Source: Diplosphaera chodatii
Lineage: Eukaryota > Chlorophyta > Trebouxiophyceae > Prasiolales > Stichococcaceae
DNA: 64,000 bases
Direction: 5' to 3'
NCBI GenBank assembly: GCA_032358165.1
Contig: JAALGY010000059.1
Location: 62,001-126,000 of the forward strand
The notes under the pieces are model-generated. The model worked only from the letters and a program-made list of their open reading frames with translations, had not been told where the DNA came from and searched no databases. This document shows, one piece after another, positions 34,969-47,941 of the stretch. Each line of letters begins with the position of its first letter. The first letter of the stretch is position 1. Both the position numbers and the translations under genes were made by a program.

Positions 34969-37900
34969 TCACGAGGCGTTCAGCGCGGCGCGCAGCTCGG
35001 CGTTCTCTGCGGCGAGCGCCGCCAGCCGCGACGCCTGCCAGCCGGCGGGGCCGCCGGCGGCGGCGCAGCGCTGCGCGAGCGCCGCCTCCTTGCTCGCCAG
35101 CACAGCCTGCGCGCGGCAGGCGCAACTCGGAGCCCTGAAGCAGACGATGCCTTGCGAAGCAGCAGGTTGTGCGGCAGGCGCAGCAGGCAGCGGCCTGCGC
35201 CACCGTCATTTCAATCCGACAGCACCCAGCGGGTCCGCCAGCCAGCAGGCTCTGCACGACTGTCCAGCGGCCCCGCCCTCAGGCTGCAGCGCCGTCGTTG
35301 CTCGACGCCACGACCGCCACCGCGGACGCGGCGTGGTCACACACGTACCTGCAGGTGGGGCGCGGGGTTGTTGCCGCTTCCCGCAGCCGCCGCCAGCGCC
35401 TCGGCCTCCCGCCGCAGCCGGGCCATCTCCTCGTCGCGCGCCGCCACCGCGCCCCGCAGCTCCTCGTTGGCGGCGGCCAGGGAGGCGAGCTCCCGGCGCA
35501 GCGCCGCCAGCTGCCGCAGCTGCGCGCCCATCTCGCCCACCTGCTGCTCCAGGGCCGCCGACCGCTCGCGCTTTCGCTCCCTGCAGGGCGGGCTCACGGC
35601 TCTGCTCAGGGCGTCGACTGGTCTGCTGCGAGGCTCGAGGACACTGCTCCAGGGCCGCCGACCGCCCCCGGTATGCGCTCCCTGCGTTCATGCCACCGGG
35701 TGCACGACGACGGTGACGCAGTGGCCGCGGCCAGCTGGTGCAGGACGATCTGCTGCTGGGGCGCCTGGATCAGTGGTCCCTGCCCCGGAGCTACAATGAG
35801 CTGCAATGCTGCCCCACCCTGCACCGAGGACCGCTGCCTGCAGACGGTGCCGGCGCCGAACATGCAGCAGAACCCTCTGCAGCAGTGTCACATCAAGAAC
35901 GTGACGCAGTTGGCCGGGAACGACAAGGCAACAAGCTGCGCCGCTGTGTGGTACAGAAGCAGGCACAGCTATCCTGCCCGATGCGCCTGAGGGACACACG
36001 GCCCCTAGACCCCGCACCGGGACCCCCGCCCGCACCTGTACCGCTTCTGCGCCTCCTTGTTGTGCTGCTGCTGCCGCGTGGACCGCGCGCCGCCGCCGCC
36101 GCCGCCGGGGGCGCCGGCCGCCCCGAACCCTAAGACCCCGCCGCCGCTGCCCTCGCCGCCGCTGCCGGCGGGCGTCGTGTCGCCGTCGCCGTCCGTCTCC
36201 GTCACATCGCCGCTGCCGCCGCCCGGCTGCCGCAGCAGCATGGACAGCATCAGCTATTGCCTGCTAGCTGACAGCACGTCCAGCTGAAACAGAGACTGCT
36301 GTGCACCAGCGCGCCAGCACAGCTGGTCGCCAAGGGTGTTCAGGGGGTTGCCCCCTGCCACGCAGGCGAAACAACGTGCCAATGGTGCACTCCAAGCCTT
36401 CTGGCGTGCGTGAACCACCATGTGCGCTCCAGCAAGCCGTCGGAAGAGGCGGCAACCCGGTAGCGTCCGCCACTGCCGCTGCAGGGTGGGTGCAGGGCAC
36501 ACCTGGGAGCGCGCAGACACAGGCGACATCCCGGCGGAGGCGGCGGGCGCCCAGGGCTGCGGCGGCGCTGCGGAGCTGCCGGGGTCGTCCGCCGCCGCCG
36601 GCGCCGCCGCCGCGACGCCGGGCGCCACCACAGGGGGGGCCGCGGACGGCTGGGGCGCGCCCGCCGGCAGCCGCGGCACGCTGGCGGTGCGCCTGCACCA
36701 CGGAAACGCTTGAACCATCAGCTGCGACAGCAGTGTCCCGCATCAGGTACCCATACCACCACTGCCATCGGGTTCCACCATGCTGGCCATGAGCATGCTG
36801 GCACAGAGCAAGCAACCACCAGGGGTTGTTTATGCAACAGGTGAAGTAGATGACGCGACAACCACGGCAGCGTCAGGGATCGCCACGTACGTGTTGTCGT
36901 CGGCGGACATGAGGCCCATCGCCACGGCGACCTTCTTGCGGGAGTTGTACACCTCGCCGGCGGGGGAGTTGTAGAAGGCGTCCTTCTGCTGGCGCTCCTT
37001 GCCGTGGAGCAGCACCGAGCGCGTGCGCACCCGCACGCTCCACCCCGGCGCGAGCGCGCCGCCTGCAGCGCGGTGACCACAGAGGCATGGACGCGCGACC
37101 TTCTGACAGGCCTGGCTGCCCAAGAATGTGCGCGTGCCAAGACTGCTGGAGCACAGCTTCGGCCATTAAGGCCTTCAGGAACGTAGCGGTGACCAGAATT
37201 AAAAAGAGAACCCGTACAAAGTCCGCAGTCCGAAGTGTAGGATGTGTGTTGCTGCTGTGCAGCAACATGCGTTCAGAGACTTTTTGCGCACCCTTCTCCT
37301 CGATGAACTTGCGCAGCTCGGCCAGGTAGTGCTGCTCGATGGCGGACTGCTGCGGGCCCTTCCTGCCGCCGCCGCCGCGGCCGCCGCCGGCGCCGCCACC
37401 GACGGCGGGGACCTCGGCCCTGGGCTTGCCGCCCGCGCCGCCCGCCCGCGCGTGCGACAGCATCTCCGGCGTCGTGCGCGCCTGCCCACGGAAAGTCAGG
37501 CTGTCAGCGGGTGTGCAGCATCAGAGCTTGGGCGTCACAGAGCTGAGGTGCAGGCGCTGCAACCGAGGTGCTGCCAGGCGCCATTCCGCAGCTGGTACGA
37601 TGAGTTCAGGGCCAGTAATGCTGTCGCTGCCACAAACATCAAAGGTGTGCATATATGTGATATATGTAAATGCATGCTGGTGGTCAAAGTGCAGGCGAGA
37701 ACGCTGTTTTCGGGCGTCCACGCAGCTTCAGGACTGCGCGGCGGGGGTGCAGGGTGCTGAGTATTCCCCCACCTTCTTCGGCAGGCTGCCCCACGCGGGG
37801 TCCGCCTCCGCCGCGGCGCCGTCCTGCAGCAGGCGCCGCGCGGCCTCCGAGTGCGCCGCCGCCCCGGCCGCCCCCCGCAGCTGCCCCTCCGCCTGCGGTT

Positions 37901-40900
37901 CAGACACAGCGGCAGCCGCTCAAAACGCGTTTGCAGGTGACGCGGCGTGCTCCTGGGTGTTGCAAGGATGCGCAGGGGCTGCAGAAGCGTGCGCGGTGTG
38001 GGCGGCTTCGCAGCTTTTGGGAGGGTCAGCGCGATCCAGCAGGTGCCTGGGAAATGCATGTCTGCAGCCATCCCGGTGGGGAAGGCATGGCGGCTGCAGC
38101 CCGACACAGTGATAACCCGCATCAGGGCGGGCGCACCGTGTACTGCGGCGGGGCGGTGAAGACGAGGGGGTCGGGGCCGAGCGCCGACAGCGGCCCGCCC
38201 AGGCCCGCCGCCGCCGCCGCCCGGTGCCGCCACACCGCTGCCGAGTCCGACTGCGGGCGGGCACACCAAATGCTGTCAGGCGCAGCCGGCTGAGAGGGCT
38301 GTAAGGCAACACTGGACATGAAACTGGCAGCAGGTTTGGTCTGTGGACTCTTAGGTTGGAAGTGGTCTGCCGGTCAGCCGTGACGGGATGAGGACAGGCG
38401 CCCAGCCTGTTGCGGCATGTCAGCATGTGAAGCCCCTCCGGCTGCTGCTACCCAAACACACAGGCTGGCAGCCAAAGGCAGCGCAGCACCTGCACACGCA
38501 GGGAGGCGTGCTGCTCCGGGGTCAGCCCCGCCGCCGCCGCCGCCGCCGCGTGCGCCGAGGCCTCCCTGAACCCCGGGCCCTCCTCCGCCGCCGCCCGCTG
38601 CGCCGCGAGGCCCAGCGCGCCCGCGTCAGTCGCCCACACGTGCCCCGGCACCTGCGCCGTGTGGATGCTTCAGCTTGAGATCCACGACACCGATAAGTTG
38701 ACAGGTCATGGACAAGCCTTCATGCAGCTCGCCACTGCTGCGGGTGCGCCCCTTTGCCCAAGCAGCCGCTTCCCAGCTAGCACCAGCTGGCCTCAGTCAG
38801 CCAGTCCGTCCATCCTGAGCTCTTCAAGAGTTTCATGATTTCAAAACAGAGGGTATTTAGGGTGATTTAAGGAGGCGAATGCGCACGCTGGAGGTGCGGA
38901 TGCGGTTGGGCGGGTCAGCGGCGGCAGCAGGAAGGTGCATCAGCTCCCGCAGGCTGTGCGTCTGCAGGCCGCCGCCGGGGCCGCCGCCGGCGCCGAACGG
39001 GTACGGCCGCAGCCCGGTCAGGCCCTGGGGCACAGCTTCGCTGGTGCTGGGCGTCCTGCCCAGCAGCCGCTCCACCTGCGTACAGGAAAGACATCGCTGA
39101 CGGGCACGTAAGAAGCCTGCTGCTCACCGGCCTTCTGCGAGGGTGTGACCTGACCGATACATACATCGCAGGCTGACCGATCGCAGGAAGTGCGCGGCCC
39201 GCAGCAGCTGACATGTCGTGGCTTCAGCTGCGTGCCGAATGCTGGGTCTACCCTAAACCCTACCTCCTCGGAGTGGCCGCTGCGCTGAGCAAAGGGGTTG
39301 CCGTACGCGACGGCCGCGGCGTCGATGCCCACGGCCCTGCCGCCGCCGCCGCCGTAGCCGCCCCGCAGCTGGGGCAGGCCCAGCCCCGCCGCCGCGGCGC
39401 TGTTGAAGGGGCTCGCGTGCTGCGGCGGCGGCGTGCCATCTGCGCCAGGGACGCACGGCGGTGAGAACTGGCATGCCCGACGCAGCAATGCTGAACAGCC
39501 GTGTCAGTTGGTTGAACATGGCTGCTTGTTGACTGTGAACCGGTGTCCAGAGCCTTCAGTGCACAGCCAGTGGTGCATAAACGCGGGCAGCGGCAGCAGG
39601 TCCCCACCGTGCAGGCTGCCGCTGCCGCCGCCGCCGTCCGCTCCAGGGGGGCTGGCGGCGCCGGCTGACGGCGCCGCCCACCCCTGCAGGCTCGCCATGC
39701 TGGTGAGGTCCGCCGCGCGCTGCTCCCGAGCAGCCTGTGCACAGCCGGCGCATGACAAACTGATACACAGCATGCCAGCTGCCGTGTCCGTGGGCAGCCT
39801 TCACACACAGCGTTCTGAGCCCAACTGAACGGGCTCCAGTGCCGAGAGCACGCCCTTGACAGGTTTGTCGACAAGGCAGCCATCTGGAGTCGGCCGACAC
39901 ACGCAGCAGCCGCAGTGCATCGGGCAACAAGGCGCTGAGTTGAGGCAGAAGCGGCAAGCATGCGCAGCGCACCAAGTTCGAGGCGTGCTGGAGGGCAGCC
40001 AGAGCATCGGCCGGGGACTCGTGCGCCGGCGCGCCCAGAGTCCCGCCCGCGTGCAGCCGCCGCCGCTGCTGCTGGTGCTGGAGGTCCCTGCTGCCACCAC
40101 CCGCCGCCGCGTGCTGCTCGCGCGCAATCGCGTGTTGGTGCAGCGCCGCAAGGCTCTGCTGCTGCGCCGGGGAGAGGCCCTGCAGCGAGCCGGGCCCCGA
40201 GCCCTGCCGCCCGCCCGCCGCCACGCTGTGCTGCGGCGCCAAACCCTGCGCCCCGCCCTGCAGCGCCGGCTCCGCCAGCGCCGTGAAGGGGGACAGCCCC
40301 GGCAGCAGCCGTGCGAGCTCCGCGCGCACGTTGCTGACGCTGCTGCTGCGCGCCGACTGCGGCGGCGCCACACGGCGAGTCAGGCTTCGGCCAAAGGCCT
40401 TAAATTACCCTTCCCTTTCCTCCAGAACGTCATCAGCAGTGGCGCCGACACGCTGCTGGAATACCCAAGCGCTGACCACATGCACATGTATGCAGTTGGA
40501 TCCAACCAGGCTGTTGACGCACAACACAGCAAGCCCACTGGAACGGGGACGTGACCGCTTAGGGCCCACATGCGCCAAAAGCACGCACGGCATGCCTAAT
40601 CCCCCGCAGCGACACACACGCTTCATCGTGTCCACTGCCCTAGCTGTACACCAGACGAACAACCATGGCGGCTGCCCTGCACATCTGGCGCAGTGGGTGT
40701 CTGCACGCGCCTGCAGCGATGCGACGGCGGTGAACGCCGAGCGGGGGGAGGACTGCAGGCTGCGCACGGACTCCGCGCCCAGCAGCGGCGAGCCGCCCGG
40801 CGACACGTCCACGCCGAAGATGCGCTGCGGATCAGGGGCGGTCGCACATGTCATCAACACTGTACTGCTTGCATGTATCGTTGAAGCGTCGAGGGGATGC

Positions 40901-43620
40901 CCAATTCCTGACAAAACTTGTGCATGTTGCACGCATGGTTCAGGTGCTGTTGTATGATACTTTGGTGGTCTGTTGGTGTTCCTTCTCATGTGCCGCGCCC
41001 CGGCTGAGCAGCCGCGCAGGCTGGGTGCAGCCCAGGCGCCGCCCTGGCTTTGTCAAGGCAACCCTGCTATCAACATGAGACAGGCGTCCTGTGTTTGCAT
41101 CCATACCAAAGCATCATAGCTTCGGGGGGCACCTGCGGGGGCCCGGGCGGCGGCGGCGCGGTGGCGGACAGCGAGCCGCCGGAGGGGCGCAGCGCGATGC
41201 TGGCGAGCGTCTGGGAGGAGTAGTCGTTGCTGTTGCTGCCGGTGCGCAGCCAGCTGGCGGTGCTGAGCGGGGAGCCCCCCTGCAGCACGGATGCGTTTAT
41301 GAGGTCAACACGCTAGTAGGTGCTCTGAGCATGCTACACCTAGCGAACGTCGCGGCCGTGGCCAGCGACCAGACCTGAACAGCATGTTGGCAGACGCAAG
41401 GTCCACTCTGCGCTGTGTCATGCTGGCCTGTTGTCTGCTCGCGACACAGGCAGGCATGCCGGCGGCATGGCCTCGGCGCCACTCCACACACTCCAGGCGT
41501 GCGTGGACTGCCAGCCTCCGCCGGCATAATTGTTGTCCCTGACACTCTGCTCAAGCTGCATCTGAGTTCGGCCCCACCTCGGCGCCGTGCTGCCTGGTGC
41601 CGGACAGCTCCTCGTACAGCGCGCGGCTGAGCAGCGGCTGCGGCGTGGTCGCGATGCGCGGCAGCGCCTGCTGGAAGCCGCCGCCGATGGGGGGCACCGA
41701 CCCCTGCAGATTCCGCTTTGGAAACTCTCGTGACTGGAAATATATATATGTATATATATATATATGCATCGGGGCCATCAACCTGTGCATTGGCCTGGAG
41801 CCGCTGCTCATAGCAAATGGCACTGTGCGCAGGGGTCCAACAGCCCGGGTCTGTTGGCCGGCTGCCCCCTTGTACAAAGACAGGCGGCGGCGGCGGCAGC
41901 AGCAGGTAGGTCCGGCCCCACAGCGGAGCGCCGCCTGGGTCTTGTCGCAGAAATGACGGGCGCGCCTGCGAGGTGAGCTGCCCGAACTCGAAGGACGGGT
42001 CCCGCTGGTGGGGCTGCAGCTTCTCGCGGCTGGTGGCGCCGCGGGGCGACGCGCTGTCCGGCGCCGCTGACGTGGCCTGCGGCACGACGTGAGGACCATC
42101 ACACAGGGATGCACTTCCACATGGTCGTGCTACGGCGCCCTCGCCGCGGCTGCTGCCAGCCGCGCCGATGCCGCCCACGGCGCCCGCCGAGGCCGGGCAC
42201 AACTGCAGGCGGGACTGCGACGCCTGCTCACTGCCCAGCCTCTGGACGCGGTTCCAGGCTCACGGCTGCTCACAGCTCTCGGTGGCTTCGCAGCGCAGTG
42301 TCTGACCAGCGCACACCAGGTGGAGTGGCGGCGACGCCATGCCAGTTTCAGAACGTCAGTTTTCCTCACCCGTTGGAGGTGGCCGTGGTCGGAGGACGCC
42401 TGCGCCTCGCCGCCGGAGTCGCCCGAGCGCGGGGGCGAGCGCGCCGGCGACGGCGAACTCCGGGGCTGCCTGTGCTGCTGCTGCGGCTGCTGCTGCTGTG
42501 CTGCCTGCTGCTGCTCCTGCCGCAGCCGCTGACCCGGCGCCGGCGACACACGTCGAAACGCCGGCGCGTGCTCACTCGGCTGCTGCTGCTGCTGCCGCTG
42601 CTGCTGCGGAGTGTGCTCTCTGCGCACGGTCCCGGCGTCCCGCTGCTGTTGCTCGCTGCGCGGCTGCCGCGCCTGCAGCGCAGCTGCCGTGGGCCCCGCT
42701 CGCTGTGCGGTGCCAAGAGCCGGATCCTGTCCGCCGCCGTCTGCAGGTGCCGGCGACGCAGGACTCCTGTCCTCCTGCCGCTGCCGCTTCACCGGCGGCT
42801 CGCCGTCGGCAGGAGGCACGCCCTGTGCTGCCGCCGCTGCCCCCGCTGCCGGGGTGTCAGCTGGTGGCGCCTGGTTCTGGAGCGCAGCAGCCCCTGAAGC
42901 ACTTGTCCCCCCTTCCGCCCGCGCCTCGACGCTGGGCGGCTCTGGCTGCTCCCTGTGCAGCTCCTGCGTCGTGGCCGGGCAGCGCCCGATCAGTTGCTAG
43001 CTGGCAGGGCGTGACAGGACCTCAGGGATCAGCTCCGCAGACAAGCTCAAGCTTGACAGGGGACCTGAACGAACGTCTGCTGCGTCCCGCAAACGCAAGA
43101 TCGTCCCGATAGATGTGCGAAACGGGTGTACGTGGCCAAGCAGGGTCAGGTTGGGAGCAACCCCTCCGCAGTTGGCACCAGTTCAAAGCAGCTGCACTGC
43201 AAGGACAGAGGGGGGCTGAGGCGATGAGACCGCGCCGGCGCGGTCTCCAACGCGATTGCATTGAACCAAGCCTGAGTGCAGCACGCGCGCATCTGAGAGG
43301 TGGTTGCGGGCAGCTGTCAGGGCTGCAACAGAAGCTGCGGTGGCAACCGTTGCCACCAATCCTCGCCCCTGACCGGACCCATATGAACCAGGCTAACGGC
43401 TTTGACTGTCTGATGTGAGTGTACTCTCTCGATCTGCGGGGTGTTACCGTCAGCTAACAGTGCCGTATGCAGGCGTGCGTCAGCGGATGGCAAGCCTGCC
43501 ACCCCGCACAAATGTTGTCATCAGACGGGAGTGCTGCGGAGGGGTGGCCTGCAACCTGCAGGCACTCACCAACGATGTGCTGCGCTTCTTCAGCGGCAGG
43601 GCGTCGGCCGCAGGGCGCAT
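34969..43620 (-). CDS. bZIP transcription factor with MBD-like module
   Basis: Predicted about 1195 residues. Exons in transcript order: 43570-43620 (tentative), 42370-42996, 41966-42076, 41578-41703, 41133-41279, 40711-40824, 39973-40356, 39608-39734, 39264-39439, 38887-39075, 38490-38651, 38137-38250, 37773-37892, 37292-37481, 36891-37062, 36503-36692, 36036-36253, 35349-35580 and 34969-35106. Residues about 880-937 read PGWSVRVRTRS then FYNSPAGEVYNSRKKVAV, like the methyl-CpG-binding (MBD/TAM) fold. Near residue 1065 a bZIP begins, NKEAQKRYRERKRERSAAL, with the N-x7-R basic signature split by an intron after KRYR. A long leucine-zipper-like coiled coil runs to the stop. The N-terminal half is Gln-, Pro- and Ala-rich. 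Introns after exons ending at 41966 and 40711 start with GC. The first exon and the TAG acceptors at 42997 and 36254 are the weakest calls. It probably binds DNA as a dimer. Confidence 0.82.
39251..39261 (+). repeat. Telomere-type unit at a bZIP-gene splice donor
   Basis: CCCTAAACCCT lies immediately inside the intron bordering exon 39264-39439 of the minus-strand gene, so the transcript donor reads GTAGGGTTTAGGG. Confidence 0.9.
41740..41766. repeat. (TA)n microsatellite in a bZIP-gene intron
   Basis: Two runs of alternating TA separated by a G lie inside the intron 41704-41965 of the minus-strand gene. Confidence 0.9.
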
Positions 43621-44990
43621 GCCGGGGGCCCCTGCTGCCTTGCGCCACTGGCGCCCCTGGGCGGGCTGCTGCCGTGCCGGCGTCCGCCACTCACGGCTGG
43701 CGCGGCCTGCTCAGGCCGAAGACGCGGATCACACGCGGCAGCAGTGCCCGGTGGCTGGGTGCAGCCGCGCAGCGGACGCTGTCAGGGGCGGAAGCACATA
43801 CCTGCTTCCAGCTGCTGCCGCTGATTGTGATCAATGTTACCCGCGATGGTGCAAGGCAATGCAACGCATATGACAATGGATGAGTGTGCCATACGCGGAA
43901 ACAGCCTTGACGCACCGGCATCTTCATAATCCCGTGAACCCTGCACATGGCCATACGATCCGCCTGGCAGTCCTGCCTGTGACGAATGTTCTTCATGGCC
44001 CGTCACTTCCGTTGCAGCTTCAGGCGTGCCAGCCCTGGCCCCAGCCAACGTGTTTGGATAGTACGGGGCGCAGTCACTTAAAGTGGCGCTCTGTTAGATG
44101 CCGACATGCGTTGTGAGCGTGCCGTTTCTCCAGACAGATAAGTGATCGCCGGTGGGCAACGTGCCAAAAGCATGTGTTGCTGTCCTAAATTGTACATGCT
44201 ATAGTTGCAGTGGGTCGACCGCTCTGTGCGGTGACACGCATGCGCCGCGGTCGGCGTTGTTCAGCGGCGGGCGGTGGTGACTGCACCTGGTGTCGGCGAT
44301 GACAGCCGGATAGAGGCAAGACAACCTGCAATGTTGTCCTGGTTGGCAACTGATCCTGAGCACATCTTGGCTCAGACACTGCAGAGTGCATGACGTATCG
44401 CACATCGTCCGTGCGCATGGTCTGTCCGGCTGCAGCCGTGCTGCGATTACTTCCGGGCAGCATTGTAGGCTCCAGCTGGAAAGTGGTTTGCTTATTATTG
44501 CTCAGGCCTGTGCATTCGCTTCTGAAAGGAGGCTGGCCCCAAAACCGACCCACCGACAGTCACCTCCAGCTCCCTTCATGTTTCAGCTCCCTTCACGTTC
44601 TATCATGCTGCGTAGGCCCGCCACAACGCAGCTGCACGCCGTGCATCAATACCAAAAAGTTGCGCTCTGCAAGGTGCAGATTCCCATCCTCGCCACGCCA
44701 TCCCTATTCAGCTGACCACGCTCCAACGTTGCTGCTGCGAATGGGTTCTCCTCCGCCGACGCTGCCCGCTGCTCCCGGTGTCACCCTCCTGCCGCCGCTT
44801 GCAGCTGAACGCCGCTGGGTCGTGGCGTTGGGCGCACACCACTTGCCGAACCGTTACTGTCGCTGGCCCCACCACCGCTGCATCTAAAAGCGCCGCAGAA
44901 GCCTCGGCGGGCGGTCAGCGGGCTGTGGCAGAGGTATCCATATTGATGAAACCCACCCACATCGATGCCGTGTAGCAGCGGTCTCTCGTG
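43621..44990. other. Intergenic spacer
   Basis: Between the 5' end of the bZIP gene and the 3' end of the MIP18 gene, both minus. No gene is supported. If the first bZIP exon is wrong, an alternative first exon may lie here. Confidence 0.5.
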
Positions 44991-46538
44991 TCACATCGGG
45001 GTGGCCGTCCCGCTGAGGCAGCGGTCCACCATGCCCGCCAGGTTGGGGTTCTCCAGCGCCGCCGCGACGCGCTCCTTGTCGTTCAGCTGCTTGTTGACCG
45101 CCGCCTCGCTGGCGTGGCCGCCCGGGCTGACCGCGATGTCCACCTGCAAGCGGGTCTAGCGTCCTGGGCGCATGGCAGCTTGACGCCTGTTTCATGCTGG
45201 TGGGTGCTTCGCACTGGCCTCGCCACGGGCTCTGTTGGATGAGGCGACATGCACAAGACGGTGCCCAAAAGTGCGTTTGCTCTCTGCTGACAGAACGGTG
45301 GCCTCAGCCGCCGATCTGGACAGCACAGCACACGTGAGGTGCTGCCCTGACAGCGGGAGGTGTGCACCCCTGCTGCGCTCAGCTGGCCGCACGGAGCAGC
45401 GGTGGTGCTGCCATAGTTGCGGACGCCCAGGATCGCGAGACCAGGGAGGGCGGACACCTTGAAGCGCTGTGGCAGCGCGCGCAGCAGCTTCACGCGGATG
45501 CACAGCCCGATCAGCGTCGCCATGCTGCAGTGCTGCACCGTCGGCGTGAACTGCACCCTGCAGCGCAGCCGGTGCAGGGCTTTCAAGGCATTGTAGTTCA
45601 GTGATGCTGTGCCAGCGCATGTCATACGCTGCGCGCTTGTACAGCAGTCTTGCCATGAACGGAATGCATGCTCATGGCGCTCTGCTGTCCCCATGAATTC
45701 AGCAGTCTGCAGCGTGAGCTGCCGGACCAACAGGGGCCCTCTGAGACGGCACCATGCAAGCCAGCGCACAAGCTGTTTGGCACGTGCGATTGTGAGTGAG
45801 GGGTGCAGACAGGTCACGCCTGCCAGCAGGCACAGCGCAGGCACACGGACGCGCTTTGATGAAGGATGTCCTGGAAAAGCTCACTGCACTTTGCTGCCGG
45901 CGTCGCTGACGTCAATCAGGCTCTCGCCCACCACGTTCAGCTGCTCCAGGGTGTAGGGGTGCTCCGGGTCCTGGATGTCCCGGATGTGCTGCACACAGGG
46001 AACGATCACCCTTGCTACATGCCTTTCATGAGGCGTAAGACATGCCGCCGATGATGATGGTGCCACACAAGCACATCCGCTGCCAGCTGCTGCGGGGAAA
46101 TGGGTGTGCGGCCCCGTCACAGGGTGTTCTTGAGCGCAATTCATGTGACTATGATGCTCTCACACTCTATATGAGCTGGCAATAACGCTGCATCTGCAAG
46201 TAATTCGTGGTCTGGAATCTCACCTCGAAGATTTCCAGGGCATCAATGGCGTCCCGGTCACCTTCGCCGGCGCTGGCATCCCGCCCCTGCAACGACGAGG
46301 ATGCGTGACAGCGTGCGGTCTGTGATAATCAGCGCCAGACATGCTCCATGCTTTCGTGCAGATACAGCTCAGCGTTGCCGGGCTACTGCATGCGTGGCGG
46401 TGCCATCTGCCGCAGGCTGGCACATGATGGACACATTGTCACGCCGACCATGGGCAGCGCAAGCACAAAGCTCGCCGGCCTGCTGGGCGTGGCTTTGCGG
46501 TCGTACACCAGCGGCGCCGGGTTGATGAGCTCCGGCAT
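44991..46538 (-). CDS. MIP18-family cytosolic Fe-S assembly factor (CIA2/AE7-like)
   Basis: Complete, 163 residues, five exons in transcript order: 46467-46538, 46224-46286, 45885-45988, 45458-45557 and 44991-45143. The family hallmarks are present: [19 protein letters not shown], then [20 protein letters not shown] with its conserved reactive cysteine, then [20 protein letters not shown] and ENPNL near the C-terminus. Length matches the family (about 160). MIP18/FAM96 proteins (AE7 in plants) work in the CIA targeting complex that delivers Fe-S clusters to cytosolic and nuclear enzymes. The start ATG opens into [13 protein letters not shown], which matches the usual N-terminal region. It is divergent from the methyltransferase gene, with 475 bp between start codons. 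Confidence 0.95.
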
Positions 46539-47013
46539 GCAGGCTGTGTCAGCGGTCTGCCGCTGCGATGGCCTTGGTCAGGCAGCTGGCGTTGACTGCC
46601 CTCCTTGCGTCGTGAGCAGTGACGGTTCAGGCTGCCCCCTGAACTTTAGTTTCAGTCCACAGACTGGTTTGTTTGCTTTGTGGCCAACTCATTCGCACTC
46701 ATCTGGTGCGCAGCGGCTGTGGTGTAGTGACAACAACGTCACGCTTGGAGGCGTGTCAGGCGCATGTGGCACTTGAATGCCGACAGATGCTGGTTTGCCA
46801 CGGTCCTACGAGTGTCTGAGAATGAATAACAGCATCTGTGGCTTCTGCACATGCTCTGAGACAGTTGGATGCTGCCTTAGTCATCCATGACAACCACGCT
46901 TGAGGGTGTCATGCAGGCTTGCTTTGTCAGTCCACGCTCCTCTCAGCTCACAGCATGCGTGGTGATGCAGCATAGCCGCAGCTGATTGATTACATCTCGA
47001 TCTGTCACGAGCC
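46539..47013. promoter_or_regulatory. Shared divergent promoter region (CIA2-like / methyltransferase)
   Basis: 475 bp between two start codons facing away from each other, so it must contain both promoters and 5' UTRs. I could not identify specific elements. Confidence 0.6.
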
Positions 47014-47882
47014 ATGGCGTCTGATGGGCAGCAGGGCGCATTGCTGTTTGCAGCAGCGGCATCGCTGCTTGCCTGGCAGCTGTACAGGCGCAGCAGATCC
47101 AAGACTGACTACGGCGATCTAGACGGCAAGTACGCTATGGTTTCGTTGCGCGTAGTGTAGGATGTGGGAATAAGTGCACGTCATGCATGCAGCGTCATGC
47201 AACATGTGCCAGACTGCAACTGCGCGCTGCCTTGTCCATTGTATGGCTCCAACCACTTGACACCACCAGACAGTGCGCATGAAACGCGCTTGCCGTCCTG
47301 TTTTGCAGGCGCTGTATCCTTCTCATCACGCCTGGTGGCAGGTTTGCGCTCTGCACACATGCTACTGCCCGTGTCTGTTGTCTTAGAATGCGGTTCAGGC
47401 TTCAGGACAGGGTTCCGACCTCAGAATGGCACTTCAGATCGGAAATGCGGCTGACATGCTGCTGAGCCAACAGCACATCCTAGGACGAGACATGTGCTAG
47501 GATCAGTGGCGCTGCTGATGTGGTGCTGCTGATGTGGCTGCAGCCAGGTAGACGCCGTTGCTGCTGCTGCTGACTGAGCGGCGCCGTCCCACATGTCCAT
47601 GTGCTGCGCAGCGCTGCGGGCGCTGGAGGACCGCGAGGGCGCGGGCGCGCTGTTCTCCGACCCCCTGGCAGGCCGGCTGGCGGGCCGCGACGCCGTACAG
47701 CAGGCCGAGGCGTATGCACAGGTGTGGGTGGCACACACCCGCAGCTGTCTCAGAAATTCAAATCTTGTGGCTTTGCAGCTTTGGCTGTGCATGCTAGTAT
47801 CCAACGACTGGCCAGCTGCAAAGGTGATCAGCCTGCGGATTGCTGCCGCTGCCGTGGCTGCGCCTGCCGCGCCTGCCGCTGC

Positions 47883-47941
<59 letters not shown>

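Noticed and set aside
35107..35134. Acceptor at 35135 for the last bZIP exon
   Set aside because: It gives the wrong phase; the acceptor at 35107 joins in phase and continues the heptad-like coiled coil.
41297..42202. Long minus-strand open frame crossing the TA microsatellite (Tyr-Ile repeats)
   Set aside because: The flanking blocks are in different frames, and a GC donor at 41965 plus the acceptor at 41704 join them in phase, so the TA tract is intronic.
47593..47721. ATG at 47593 as the methyltransferase start
   Set aside because: It would lose the family motif SRLVAALRALE, which is restored by splicing 47341 to 47612.
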